64,000 nt of DNA from Nocardioides ungokensis (GTDB taxonomy: Bacteria; Actinomycetota; Actinomycetes; Propionibacteriales; Nocardioidaceae). Shown one piece after another: positions 37,711-47,272 of this stretch. Every line of letters begins with the position of its first letter. Positions within the stretch are counted from its first letter, which is position 1. The DNA lies in assembly GCF_013466985.1 (NCBI RefSeq), contig NZ_CP059164.1:3109001-3173000 (forward strand). Reading direction: 5' to 3'. The notes under the pieces were generated by a model. That model was not told the DNA's origin. It saw only the letters and a program-made list of their open reading frames with translations, and searched no databases. Both the position numbers and the translations under genes were made by a program.

Positions 37711-39682
37711 TTGCACACACCATCGACCAGACGCACCCCGAACCGGCGGACGTTGCGCATCGTCGGCGCCGCGGCCGTCGCCCTCGGGCTCGCGGCCGGA
37801 CTCCAGGGGACCTCCGTCTCCTCGGCGCTCGCTGCCGGCCAGGACGGCGACGGACCGGTCTCGACCGATCCCGGAGCGAGCTCCCTGCTCCAGAGCCTCT
37901 TCAGCGCCACCCCCGGCATCGTCACCGACAAGTCCACCGTCCAGGGCCGGGACGGCAAGGCCTACTGGCTGGAGAACCACGTCGACACGACCACCCTCCC
38001 GACCTCAGTGCTCGACGGCCTCGACCTGCCCTCGCTGCCCGGCGGGCTCGGCGGCAGCGACGCCGGCGGGACCGTCCCCGACGACGGCCTCCGCCGCGAG
38101 TACCTGGTCGTCTGGGCCGGCGACAACAACGTCCTCGACAAGAGCGGCGCGGAGCTCACGACCCTGCCGAAGTCCGTCGGCACCGACCTGATCGGGCAGA
38201 AGGACCTGGTCGGCCCCGACTTCTTCGCCGTGGTCGACGCCACCAAGGGCTCGCCGTCGTACGGCAAGGTCGTCAACACCGCTACCGTCGGCCCGCTGGT
38301 GGAGAACGAGCCGCACCACATGCAGTACATCTGGCACAAGGGAAACAACATCTTCGCGGGCGGCCTGTTCACCGACGTCACCTACGTCGTGGACACCTCG
38401 CAGCTGCCGAAGCTGCAGCTCAAGGCGGTCAACCTGCCCACCGACACGCTGTGCGGCTCGGTGCCGGACGCCTACTGGGTCACCCATGACGGCGACGCGT
38501 ACGGCACCTACATGGGCGGGCCGGACCTGCCCGGTCCGTGCACCTACACCGACGGGAGCGTCCGGGTGGGCAACGGGTTCGGCGGCTCGCCCGGCGAGCT
38601 CGTGCGGCTCGACAAGGAGGGCCGGACGGTGGACGAGGCGCCGGCCGCCACCGAGGCGCCGGAGACCAAGCAGCGCTGCGACAACATCCCGGCGCTGCCG
38701 TCACCCACCTGCGCCAACCCGCACGGGGTGCAGGCGCGCGAGGACCTGGACACGCTGGTGACCAGCGACTACAACGAGCCGCGGAACATCATCCTCAACC
38801 CGGTCTCCTCCCCGTCCTCCTACCTGCGCCGGCCGACGGTCCGCACCTGGGACATCTCCGACCGCGACCACCCGAAGCTCAAGGCGGTGTCGTTCCTCCC
38901 GGACGGCCCGCGCGTCGGCAAGGTGCCGCACCAGGAGGAGCCGCGGGCGGCGATGGAGACCACGGTCACCAACCTGCCGGGCCACAAGGGCGCGTTCGCC
39001 GAGACCATGCAGGGGCGGCGCCATCTACTACACGCCCGACATCACCGCGGACCAGCCGCAGTGGCGTGAGGTCTTCGACCTCACCACCTCCAACAAGCTG
39101 ACCGACCCCAACAGCACGTACTACGGCGGAGGCAGCAACGGCGGCTGGCTCCAGACGAGCCTGGACGACAAGTACCTCTACCACGCGGTCGTGGGACGTC
39201 CGGCCTCCGGCGACGACCTCGGCTCCCCGCCGTACATCCTCAAGCTGGACATCCAGAAGCTGCTGGCCTCCGGGGAGAACCCGCAGTGCACCATCGACAC
39301 GCTGGACGAGGTCACCGCGGGCGGGGCCGAGAGCGACTGCCCGGCGGTCGTCGACACCCTGCCCGCCAAGGGCGGCCCGCACTGGGGCGCCCTGGACAAC
39401 CTCCAGGTCGGGGACGACGGCTACTACCACGAGACCACGGACGTGAAGCGGCTGGCGTACGCCAACTACTTCGTGGCCCGCACCGGTCTCAACGGCGACC
39501 ACCGGGTCTGCATGGTCGACGTCCAGCCCGACCAGACCCTCGCGCTCGACGAGAAGTTCCGCGACGAGCGCACGGGCGAGGCCTGCCTCGACTTCGACCG
39601 CGCCTCTTGGCCGCACGGCGACTGGGGCCCGGCGAAGCCGCACTCGATGCTCTTCGTCACCGCCGATGACGACGTCAAGTGA
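37711..39682 (+). CDS. SBP56/methanethiol oxidase-like selenium-binding protein, exported (frameshifted)
   Basis: The SBP56 family includes copper-dependent methanethiol oxidases that produce formaldehyde, H2S and H2O2. Signatures are EPHHMQYIWHKGNNIFAGGL, CGSVPDAYWVTHDGDAYGTY, ANPHGVQAREDLDTLVTSDY, RPTVRTWDISDRDHPKLKAV and GHKGAFAETM. After a break in the G run at 39012-39015 the reading continues as AIYYTPDITADQPQWREVFD to the C-terminus, about 656 residues in all. One extra G, or two missing, explains the break. The TTG start at 37711 follows GGAGGA by 7 bp and opens a leader with TPNRRTLRIVGAAAVALGLA, possibly a Tat signal. Whether it acts on methanethiol or binds selenium is unproven. 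Confidence 0.87.
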
Positions 39683-40912
39683 CAGCACCCGCGGGCGGGG
39701 CCTCCGGTCCCGCCCGCGGGTGGCCGCGCTCGGCGCGGCCGGCGCCGTCGCGGCGCTGGTCGTGGGCGGGGCCCTGTACGCCGGCACGGGCACCGCGGGC
39801 GACCCCCGCGAGGGCAACGCCCTGGTCCGTGACTGGTCCGCGCGCAGCGGCGGGCAGCAGGTGCTCGGCGGCGTCCGTACGCCGGGAGTCCCGACCGTCC
39901 AGCGGCTGCGCCACGACGACGTGGAGCTGACCGTGACCATCGCCCCGGCGCGGCCGGGGCCCAACCTGGTCCGCGTCGACAGCACGCCCGTCGGCACCGG
40001 GCACGAGCACCACCACAGCCTGCCGGTCCTGGTCGGGACCTCGGAGCACGACCTGGTCCGGGCCCGTCCCCGGCCCGGGACCGACGGGCTCTGGGCAGTC
40101 GTGGACCTCCCCGCAGGCACCGGCACGGCGCTCGTCACGCACGGGCCCCGACACCGGGTGCCGTTCGCGGTGGAGACCGGACCGCCACCCCGGACGCCGG
40201 ATCCTGGACGGGGCCCGACGGGCCCGAGTGCCTGGCCGCCACGACCGGCTCCCTGCTGGCCGGCGGCGCACCCTCCGCGGGCTGCCCGGCCGACTCGCTC
40301 TCCTCCGCGGACGCGACCGCACTGCGGTCCGTCGTCGACACGCTCGCCACGCGCGGGGTGGAGCAGCTGGCCGTGCAGCACGACGGGTCGGTGCGCAGCC
40401 GGTCGGCGTACGACGTCGTACGCCGCGCCGCCACCGGGGCCGGACTGCGGGTCGTCGAACCGGGCGCCCACCCCGGGAGCCGGAGCGCGCTGATGGTCGT
40501 CAGCGGCTGGGCGGACGCCGCGCGCAGCCTGCGCCGGGTGACCGCCCTGCCCCTGGACCGGCAGCCGCTCCGTTCCGACGGCACCTGGCTCGCCCCCTGG
40601 CTGCTCACCCCTGCGGTGGTCGACTCGACGGAGGGCGCCGTCCTCCCGCTGGACTTCGACATCCGTGACGCGGGCGCCCAGGAGTACAGCCAGACGCTGG
40701 CGAAGTTCCTGCCGAGCCAGTCTCCCACCGCGTCGGGCTTCCGGGCCTGGCGTTCCGGGCACGGCGACCACGCCGACGCCCTCGAGCTGTTCGCGGCCTC
40801 GCGGGCGGCCATCATGCCGGCGGCCGGACACCACGACCACCACGAGACGGTGGTGTCCTGGTTCCCGGGCGGCACGGTCACTCCGGTCGGTTCTCCCACA
40901 CCGGCCAACTGA
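39666..40912 (+). CDS. Unknown membrane-anchored protein with His clusters (frameshifted)
   Basis: About 415 residues after bridging a break between 40185 and 40215 (one missing base). One N-terminal membrane segment (VAALGAAGAVAALVVGGALY) is followed by a beta-rich region, HDDVELTVTIAPARPGPNLV, which resembles the CopC/YtkA-like domains of copper proteins. Next comes GTGHEHHHSLPVLVGTS, and near the C-terminus AGHHDHHETVVSWFPGG, both likely metal-binding. The second half (TGSLLAGGAPSAGCPADSLS onward) loosely resembles a periplasmic-binding-protein fold. It overlaps the SBP56-like gene by 17 bp and precedes the YeeE-like transporter by 18 bp. A copper-delivery role for the SBP56-like enzyme is an inference. 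Confidence 0.7.
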
Positions 40913-40930
40913 CAACCGAAAGGACGCTCC

Positions 40931-42214
40931 ATGTCTCTCACCGACAGGACCGGTGGCGCCGCCCGGCGCCACCTCGCCCAGGCGGCCGACAGCCCCGCCC
41001 GCGTCGACACCGCCCGTGAGGCGCCGCCGGCCCAGGCCGGCGTGGTCATCACCGGGCTGCTGGCAGCGCTGGTGCTCGGCGGCACCGTCTTCAGCCGCTC
41101 AGGCACCATCCCGGCCGTGCTGTTCGGGCTCGGGCTCGCGCTCGGGTTCGTGCTTTTCCACAGCCGCTTCGGGTTCACCTCCGCCTGGCGGCAGCTGGTC
41201 GCGGTCAGGCAGGGCAAGGCGCTGCGGGCCCACATGCTGATGCTGGCCGTCGCCTGCACCCTCTTCGCGCCGATCCTGGCGACCCAGGCCTCGTGGGGCG
41301 ACCTCCCTGCGGCGCCGGCCCTGGCGCCGATCGGGTTCGGCCTCTTCGTCGGGTCCTTCCTGTTCGGCGTGGGGATGCAGCTGGGCGGCTCCTGCGCCTC
41401 GGGCACGCTCTTCGCGATCGGCAGCGGCCAGACCGCCATCCTGCTGACCCTCACCGGCTTCATCGTCGGCTCGGTCGTCGGGGCGCTGCACTTCCCGTGG
41501 TGGACCAACGACCTGCCCAGCCACGCACCGGTCTCGCTCGCGGACACCGGTGCCGGCTACCTGGGAGCGTGGGCGATCTCGCTGGCGGTGATGGCCGCCA
41601 TCGTCGGGCTGACCTACGTGATCGGGCGCGGACGAGTGGTCCCGCCCGTCGAGGAGCCGCCCGCCGCCCAGGGCGCCGCACGCGCCGTACGCGGCTCGTG
41701 GCCGCTGTGGGTGGGCGCGCTGCTGCTGGCCGGCCTGAACGTGCTGACCCTGCTCGTCTCGGGCTCCCCGTGGGGCGTGACCTTCGCGTTCTCCATGTGG
41801 GGCTCGAAGATCCTCGACGCCCTCGGCGTCGACGTGCTCTCGTGGCCGTTCTGGACCGACCCGGCGAACCTCGCGAAGTACCAGGCCGGCGTCCTCGCCG
41901 AGAAGACGTCGGTGATGGACCTCGGCATCATCGTCGGCGCGCTGATCGCGTCGGCGGCCGCGGGCGCGTTCGTCGTGCACCGCCGCATCCCCGCCCGGCT
42001 CGCGCTGGGTGCGGTCCTCGGCGGGATCCTGATGGGGTACGGCGCGCGCATCGCGTTCGGCTGCAACATCGGCGCCTACTTCGGCGGGATCGCGTCGTTC
42101 AGCCTGCACGGGTGGCTGTGGGGCGTGATGGCACTGGTCGGCACCTTCGCCGGCCTCGCCCTGCGCCCGCTCTTCGGGCTGACCAACCCGCGCCCGACGG
42201 ACTCGGTCTGCTGA
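40931..42214 (+). CDS. YeeE/YedE-family sulfur-compound transporter
   Basis: A 427-residue membrane protein with about 10-12 helices. Two conserved Cys motifs line the predicted pathway: GMQLGGSCASGTLFAIGSG (residue ~155) and RIAFGCNIGAYFGGIASF (residue ~380). These are the hallmark of YeeE thiosulfate transporters and YedE-type putative selenium transporters. An AGGACGCTCC stretch precedes the ATG, giving only a weak ribosome-binding site. It is the last gene of the sulfur module and is followed by a 13-bp GC hairpin. Thiosulfate uptake, sulfur-species export and selenium transport are all possible. Confidence 0.88.
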   Translation: MSLTDRTGGAARRHLAQAADSPARVDTAREAPPAQAGVVITGLLAALVLGGTVFSRSGTIPAVLFGLGLALGFVLFHSRFGFTSAWRQLVAVRQGKALRAHMLMLAVACTLFAPILATQASWGDLPAAPALAPIGFGLFVGSFLFGVGMQLGGSCASGTLFAIGSGQTAILLTLTGFIVGSVVGALHFPWWTNDLPSHAPVSLADTGAGYLGAWAISLAVMAAIVGLTYVIGRGRVVPPVEEPPAAQGAARAVRGSWPLWVGALLLAGLNVLTLLVSGSPWGVTFAFSMWGSKILDALGVDVLSWPFWTDPANLAKYQAGVLAEKTSVMDLGIIVGALIASAAAGAFVVHRRIPARLALGAVLGGILMGYGARIAFGCNIGAYFGGIASFSLHGWLWGVMALVGTFAGLALRPLFGLTNPRPTDSVC

Positions 42215-42240
42215 GACGGCCAGCCGTCCGCTAAATGGTT

Positions 42241-42289
42241 TGCGGCGCCCGGGCACCGGCCAGCACCATGGTCGGACCCGGGCGCCGCA
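42241..42289 (+). terminator. 13-bp stem hairpin after the YeeE-like gene
   Basis: TGCGGCGCCCGGG at 42241-42253 pairs exactly with CCCGGGCGCCGCA at 42277-42289 around a 23-base loop. It starts 26 bp past the YeeE-like stop codon. There is no T-run, as is usual in high-GC actinobacteria. It could also act as an attenuator for the RIO kinase transcript. Confidence 0.7.
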
Positions 42290-42328
42290 CCACGTGCAGC
42301 CGTGCCCATGACCGAGAGGAGCCGTGAC

Positions 42329-42436
42329 ATGTCCATCACTGTCCTCGGCCTGTCCGCAGACCGTCTCTCTCTCATCTCATGGAGCACCCACACCGATGTC
42401 CCAGGACTTCACGCAGCACCAGCAGTACACCTCTGA
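42329..42436 (+). CDS. Possible 35-residue leader peptide before the RIO-type kinase
   Basis: A small ORF (MSITVLGLSADRLSLISWST then 15 more residues) has a strong AGGAG site 7 bp before its ATG. Its stop lies inside the RIO kinase gene, past that gene's own start at 42396, which has only a weakly placed GGAG. It may be a leader that couples translation to the kinase gene, or a chance ORF. No family is recognised. Confidence 0.3.
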   Translation: MSITVLGLSADRLSLISWSTHTDVPGLHAAPAVHL

Positions 42437-43310
42437 CAACCTCGTCCGCCTGCCCGACCCCGACTCGGCAGGCGACGCCCTCGACGGGATCGACCCGTCC
42501 TTCGTGTTCGACTTCGCCGCCTACGACGAGATCGACGACCCCTCCCAGCGCTGGTCCACGTGGCTCAGTGTCGAGCCGCTGTCGCGCGGACCGGAGCCCC
42601 GCCCCGACTGGGTGGTGACGTCCCAGGGCGCCATCGACACCGAGGTCGGGATCCTCAAGACGGGCAAGGAGGCCGACGTCTTCCTGCTCGAGCGGGCCGA
42701 TCCCGCCGACCCGGGCGGTGGGGTCGTGATGGCCGCCAAGCGGTATCGCGGCACCGACCACCGCAACTTCCACCGGGCCGCGTCCTACACCGAGGGCCGC
42801 AGCACCAAGCGCTCCCGCGACGAGCGCGCCCTCAAGCGCAAGAGCACCTGGGGCAAGGTCGTCGCGGCCGGCGAGTGGGCGGTCTCGGAGTGGGACGCCC
42901 TCAAGCGCTTCTGGGAGATCGGGCTGCCGGTCCCCTACCCCGTGCAGATCGACGGGACGGAGATCCTGATGGAGTGGATCACCGTCGACGGCGAGACCGC
43001 ACCTCGGCTGGCCCAGACACGACCCGAGCCGGAGCTGCTGGCGTCGTACTTCGACCAGCTGCGCGAGGCCATGGCCACGATGGTCCAGCACGGGGTCGTG
43101 CACGGCGACCTCTCGGCGTACAACATCCTCGCCGCGGGCGAGCGGCTGGTGATCATCGACCTGCCGCAGATCGTCGACCTCGCCGGCAACGCCGCGGGCA
43201 TGGACTTCCTGCTGCGCGACTGCACCAACGTGTGCACGTGGTTCCGGGGCAAGGGTTTCGAGGTCGACGAGCACGCGCTGTTCGGCGAGCTCGTGGCGCA
43301 CGCGTTCTGA
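42396..43310 (+). CDS. RIO1-like serine protein kinase
   Basis: A 304-residue atypical kinase. Features are GILKTGKEADVFLLERAD (nucleotide loop), AAKRYRGTDHRNFHRAASY (catalytic Lys region), HGVVHGDLSAYNILAAGERL (catalytic loop HGDLSxxN) and LVIIDLPQIVDLAGN (metal-binding Asp). These are the RIO signatures known from archaeal and eukaryotic ribosome-maturation kinases; many actinobacteria carry one such gene of unknown role. An Asp-rich N-terminal extension of about 70 residues precedes the domain. The gene is intact. It is separated from the sulfur module by a hairpin and followed by a LOG-family gene after 26 bp. Confidence 0.88.
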   Translation: MSQDFTQHQQYTSDNLVRLPDPDSAGDALDGIDPSFVFDFAAYDEIDDPSQRWSTWLSVEPLSRGPEPRPDWVVTSQGAIDTEVGILKTGKEADVFLLERADPADPGGGVVMAAKRYRGTDHRNFHRAASYTEGRSTKRSRDERALKRKSTWGKVVAAGEWAVSEWDALKRFWEIGLPVPYPVQIDGTEILMEWITVDGETAPRLAQTRPEPELLASYFDQLREAMATMVQHGVVHGDLSAYNILAAGERLVIIDLPQIVDLAGNAAGMDFLLRDCTNVCTWFRGKGFEVDEHALFGELVAHAF

Positions 43311-43336
43311 GGGCACCGAGCGCGTAGTTTTCGGGT

Positions 43337-44442
43337 GTGAGACACACCCGGGGCCGCGTGGTCGAGATCGAGTCGCTCGCGGAGTTCGACCGTCGGATGG
43401 CCCGCGGGGCCAGGACCCTCTCGGGCTGGTGGGTCAAGGCGGTCGACCTGTCGGGGCGGGGCGACGACCTCGCCCGCTGCGACGTCGCAGGGGCGTCGTT
43501 CCTCGGCTGCACGTTCGCGGAGGGCGACGAGGCGCGGATCGAGGCCCGGGGTGGCACCGTCTTCCCGACCATCCGGGGCGTGCCCGTCGACCCGTTCCGC
43601 ACCTCGCTCTACACCGCACCGGAGCTGTACGACGCGCCTTCCTACCCCGACAGCCTCGACGCGCGCGCCTACGCCTGGTCGCAGGGGCCGGTCGACCAGG
43701 AGTCCCTGCTCGCCCGGGCGCTGCACGACCACGCCATCGACCAGGCGCTCGTGGAGTGGGTGCGGCCACGGCACCTCGTCGGGGTGATGGGCGGCCACAC
43801 GGTGCAGCGCGGCGAACCGGCGTACGCCGAAGCGGCCAGGCTCGGCCGGCTGCTCGCCGCCGCGCACGTGGTCACCACCGGCGGCGGCCCCGGGGCCATG
43901 GAGGCCGCCAACCTGGGCGCGCGGCTCGCCGACCGGCCGCGCGCCGACCACGACGAGGCCGTGACGGCGCTCGCCGAGGTGCCGTCCTACCACCCGTCCG
44001 TCGGGGCCTGGGCCGACGCGGCACTGGCGGTCCTCGCACGACTGCCCGGCCGGACCGAGTCCCTCGGCATCCCGACCTGGCACTACGGCCACGAGCCGCC
44101 CAACGTGTTCGCGACCGCGATCGCGAAGTACTTCCGCAACGCCACCCGCGAGGCGATCCTGGTCGAGGTCTGCGACGCCGGCATCGTCTTCCTGCCGGGC
44201 GTCGGCGGCACGGTCCAGGAGGTCTTCCAGGACGGCTGCGAGAACTTCTACGCCGACGAGTCGTCGGTCGCCCCATGGTGCTGGTCGGCCGGACCTACTG
44301 GACCGAGACCGTGCCGGCGTGGCCCCTGCTGGCGTCGCTGGCGCGAGGGCGGGTGATGGAGCACCACGTCCACCTCGTCGACACGATCGACGAGGCCGCG
44401 AACCTCATCGAAGTCGCCACGCGGGAGCGCGTCGAACCCTAG
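43337..44442 (+). CDS. LOG-family protein, long form (frameshifted)
   Basis: About 368 residues. The C-terminal two-thirds has the Rossmann-like LOG/lysine-decarboxylase-like fold: VGVMGGHTVQRGEPAYAEAA, VVTTGGGPGAMEAANLGARL, and IVFLPGVGGTVQEVFQDG. The last replaces the usual PGGxGTxxE. In the family these motifs bind AMP-type nucleotides, and some members are cytokinin phosphoribohydrolases. The N-terminal ~110 residues (VEIESLAEFDRRMARGARTL onward) have no recognised function. A base is missing in the C run at 44270-44274; restoring it gives APMVLVGRTYWTETVPAWPL. The GTG start at 43337 is used. Confidence 0.84.
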
Positions 44443-44453
44443 GGTTACGGCTC

Positions 44454-46046
44454 GTGAACCTCACCCGTCGTGACCTCTTCCGCTCCGCCGCAGCACTCGG
44501 TGGCGCGGCCGCCCTCGGCAGCCTGGGTGGCCTGGCCGAGCAGGCCGTCGCCGGGTCCGCCACACGCCACCGGGGCACGCTCGACCGCGTGGTCGCGAAG
44601 GGCGCGGCCGGCCGCAAGGGCTGGCGCCCGCTCGTCCACGCTCCCGGCGAGGACCACGTCGTGCGCACGGGCCTCGGCGCCGCGGCCAAGGCGGGTCGCA
44701 AGGACCGTCGCCGCGCCCTGCTGGCCTTCGCCCAGCTCTCCGACGTGCACGTGGTGGACGCGCAGTCGCCCCTGCGCCTGGAGGGCGGCGACGTCGTCGT
44801 CTCGGCCGCCTACCGGCCGCAGGAGGTGCTGACGTCGCACGTGGCCGAGGCGATGGTGCGCGAGATCAACGAGGTGGGCCGCGGCCCGGTCACCGGCCGG
44901 CCCCTCGACCTGGCGATCCAGACCGGAGACAACTCCGACAACAGCCAGTACAACGAGATCCGCTGGAACATCGACCTCCTCGACGGCGGCCGGGTCCGTC
45001 AGGACTCCGGCGACCTCACGAAGTACGAGGGCGTCATGGACGGCGACCCGGACTTCTACGACACCGCCTTCTGGCACCCCGGGGGCGCGCCGGCCGGCAA
45101 GCCCGTCGACGACTACCGCGCGAAGCACGGCTTCCCGGTGGTGGCCGGCCTGCTCGACGACTGCCGCCGCCCGTTCCAGGCGCACGGCCTCGGCATCGAG
45201 TGGTTCACGGCGCTCGGCAACCACGACCAGCTGGTGCAGGGCAACGCCACCCACACCGTCGCCCTGAACGCGACGGCCACCGGGTCGGCGAAGCAGACGT
45301 CGAAGGGGGTCCGGTCGGTCACCCCGGACCCGGACCGCCGGATCCTCAGCCGCGCCGAGATGGTCGCCGAGCACTTCACCACCGTCGGCCTGCCGGTCGG
45401 GCACGGCTTCACCGAGCAGAACCGGTCCGACGGGACGGCGTACTACACCTTCGACCGCGGGCTCGTCCGCTTCGTCGTCCTCGACACGGTCAACGAGAAC
45501 GGCCAGGCCGAGGGGTCCCTCGACCAGACCCAGTTCGCGTGGCTGCAGGCCCAGCTGGCCGACGCCGCCGACCGCCTGGTCGTGGTGGCCAGCCACCACA
45601 CCTCCTGGACGATGGACAACGCGATCGCGGGCCCGACCGGGGCGCGGGTCCTCGGTGACGCGGTCGTGACCGAGCTGCTGGCCCACGACACCGTCATCGC
45701 CTGGGTCAACGGCCACACCCACAGCAACGAGGTCCGGGCGCACGCCCGCGAGGGCGGGGGTGGCTTCTGGGAGATCAACACCGCCTCGCACATCGACTGG
45801 CCCCAGCAGTCGCGGCTCGTCGAGATCGTCGACAACCGGGACCGGACGCTGTCGATCTTCACCACGATGCTCGACCACGGCGCCCCGCTCGCCCCCGCGG
45901 CGCAGCTCGACGGCCCGATGAAGCTGGCCGCGATGGGCCGCCTGCTCGCGGCGAACGACCCCCAGGAGCAGACCACCGACCGGCGGGGCACCCGCTGGGC
46001 TCGCAACACCGAGCTGCTCGTGCGGGCGCCCCAGTTCCTGCGCTGA
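44454..46046 (+). CDS. Tat-exported metallophosphoesterase (PPA1498-type)
   Basis: A 530-residue exported phosphoesterase. The GTG start opens a canonical twin-arginine leader, NLTRRDLFRSAAALGGAAAL. Metal motifs are FAQLSDVHVVDAQS (DxH), IQTGDNSDNSQYNE (GDxxD region), WFTALGNHDQLVQG (GNHD), VVASHHTSWTMDN and WVNGHTHSNEVRA (GHTH). This set defines a calcineurin-like dinuclear metal centre. The overall length and the early Tat leader match the actinobacterial PPA1498 group, whose substrate is not known. It starts 12 bp after the LOG gene and converges on rlmN with an 11-bp gap. Confidence 0.9.
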   Translation: MNLTRRDLFRSAAALGGAAALGSLGGLAEQAVAGSATRHRGTLDRVVAKGAAGRKGWRPLVHAPGEDHVVRTGLGAAAKAGRKDRRRALLAFAQLSDVHVVDAQSPLRLEGGDVVVSAAYRPQEVLTSHVAEAMVREINEVGRGPVTGRPLDLAIQTGDNSDNSQYNEIRWNIDLLDGGRVRQDSGDLTKYEGVMDGDPDFYDTAFWHPGGAPAGKPVDDYRAKHGFPVVAGLLDDCRRPFQAHGLGIEWFTALGNHDQLVQGNATHTVALNATATGSAKQTSKGVRSVTPDPDRRILSRAEMVAEHFTTVGLPVGHGFTEQNRSDGTAYYTFDRGLVRFVVLDTVNENGQAEGSLDQTQFAWLQAQLADAADRLVVVASHHTSWTMDNAIAGPTGARVLGDAVVTELLAHDTVIAWVNGHTHSNEVRAHAREGGGGFWEINTASHIDWPQQSRLVEIVDNRDRTLSIFTTMLDHGAPLAPAAQLDGPMKLAAMGRLLAANDPQEQTTDRRGTRWARNTELLVRAPQFLR

Positions 46047-46057
46047 GGCGCCGCGGG

Positions 46058-47245
46058 TCAGGACTCGGTGGCGGCGAGCTGGCCGCAGGCTCCGTCGATC
46101 TCCCGGCCCCGGGTGTCGCGGACCGTGGTGGGGATGCCCCTCGCCTCCAGCCGGCGCACGAACTCCCGCTCGTCCGCGGGGTCGGAGGCGGTCCACTTCG
46201 AGCCCGGGGTCGGGTTCAGCGGGATCAGGTTGACGTGCACCCAGCCCCAGTCGCCGTAGGAGCCGAGCACGTCGGCCAGCAGGTCGGCGCGCCAGCCCTG
46301 GTCGTTGATGCCGCGCATCATGGCGTACTCGATGGAGACGCGCCGCTTGGTGGTCCGCGCGTAGTTCCAGGCGGCCTCGACGGTCTCGGCGACCGAGAAC
46401 CGGGTGTTGATCGGCACCAGCTCGTTGCGCAGCTCGTCGTCGGGCGCGTGCAGGCTCAGAGCGAGGGTCACCGGGATGCCCTCCTCGGCAAGCTGGTTGA
46501 TGCGGGGCACCAGGCCGACCGTCGAGACGGTGACCCCGCGCGCCGACATCCCGAGGCCGTCCGGCGTCGGGTCGGTCAGGCGGCGTACGGCGCCGATGAC
46601 TGCCTTGTAGTTGGCCAGCGGCTCCCCCATGCCCATGAACACCACGTTGGAGACGCGGCCCGGGCCGCCGGGCACCTCACCGCGGGCCAGTGACCGGGCG
46701 CCGGCGACGACCTGCTCGACGATCTCGGCCGTCGACATGTTGCGCTGGAGCCCGCCCTGGCCGGTGGCGCAGAACGGGCAGGCCATGCCGCACCCTGCCT
46801 GGCTGGACACGCACATGGTGGCCCGGTCGGGGTAGCGCATCAGCACCGACTCCACGAGCGCGCCGTCGAAGAGCTTCCACAAGGTCTTGCGGGTGGTGCC
46901 CCGGTCCGCCTCCATCGTGCGCAGCGGCGTCATCAGGGGCGGGAGCAGCGCCGAGACCAGCTCGTCGCGCTGCGCGGCCGGCAGGTCGGTCATCTGCGCG
47001 GGGTCGTCGACCAGCCGGGCGAAGTAGTGGGTCGAGAGCTGACGGGCGCGGAAGCCGGGCAGGCCCTGCTCCTCCAGGAGCGCCTTGCGCTCGGCCGCAG
47101 CGAGGTCAGCGAGATGGCGCGGAGGCTTGCGACGGCCCCGCGGCTCGTCGAACACGAGCGGCAGGGTCTTAGTCCCCTCCTCGGCGACGGGGCCGGCTGC
47201 GGCGGAGGTGGGATCGGTGCTGGGCGGGGTGGCGGCGTCGGACAT
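46058..47245 (-). CDS. rlmN: 23S rRNA (A2503-C2)/tRNA methyltransferase RlmN
   Basis: A 395-residue radical-SAM enzyme that methylates C2 of A2503 in 23S rRNA and of A37 in some tRNAs. The cluster motif is [20 protein letters not shown] (CxxxCxxC, near residue 150). It is followed by [20 protein letters not shown] and [17 protein letters not shown]. The second catalytic Cys lies near the C-terminus in [13 protein letters not shown]. The ATG at 47245 gives an N-terminal extension rich in Ala/Pro before the conserved [10 protein letters not shown] segment. It belongs to the conserved backbone near cdsA. Confidence 0.96.
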   Translation of the reverse strand: MSDAATPPSTDPTSAAAGPVAEEGTKTLPLVFDEPRGRRKPPRHLADLAAAERKALLEEQGLPGFRARQLSTHYFARLVDDPAQMTDLPAAQRDELVSALLPPLMTPLRTMEADRGTTRKTLWKLFDGALVESVLMRYPDRATMCVSSQAGCGMACPFCATGQGGLQRNMSTAEIVEQVVAGARSLARGEVPGGPGRVSNVVFMGMGEPLANYKAVIGAVRRLTDPTPDGLGMSARGVTVSTVGLVPRINQLAEEGIPVTLALSLHAPDDELRNELVPINTRFSVAETVEAAWNYARTTKRRVSIEYAMMRGINDQGWRADLLADVLGSYGDWGWVHVNLIPLNPTPGSKWTASDPADEREFVRRLEARGIPTTVRDTRGREIDGACGQLAATES

Positions 47246-47272
47246 CAGGTCTCGATCATCGCATCCGGTCCG

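Noticed and set aside
39012..39015. Programmed ribosomal frameshifting in the SBP56-like gene
   Set aside because: There is no slippery heptamer with downstream stimulatory structure, the family is encoded in a single frame elsewhere, and other breaks in the window share the G/C-run context.
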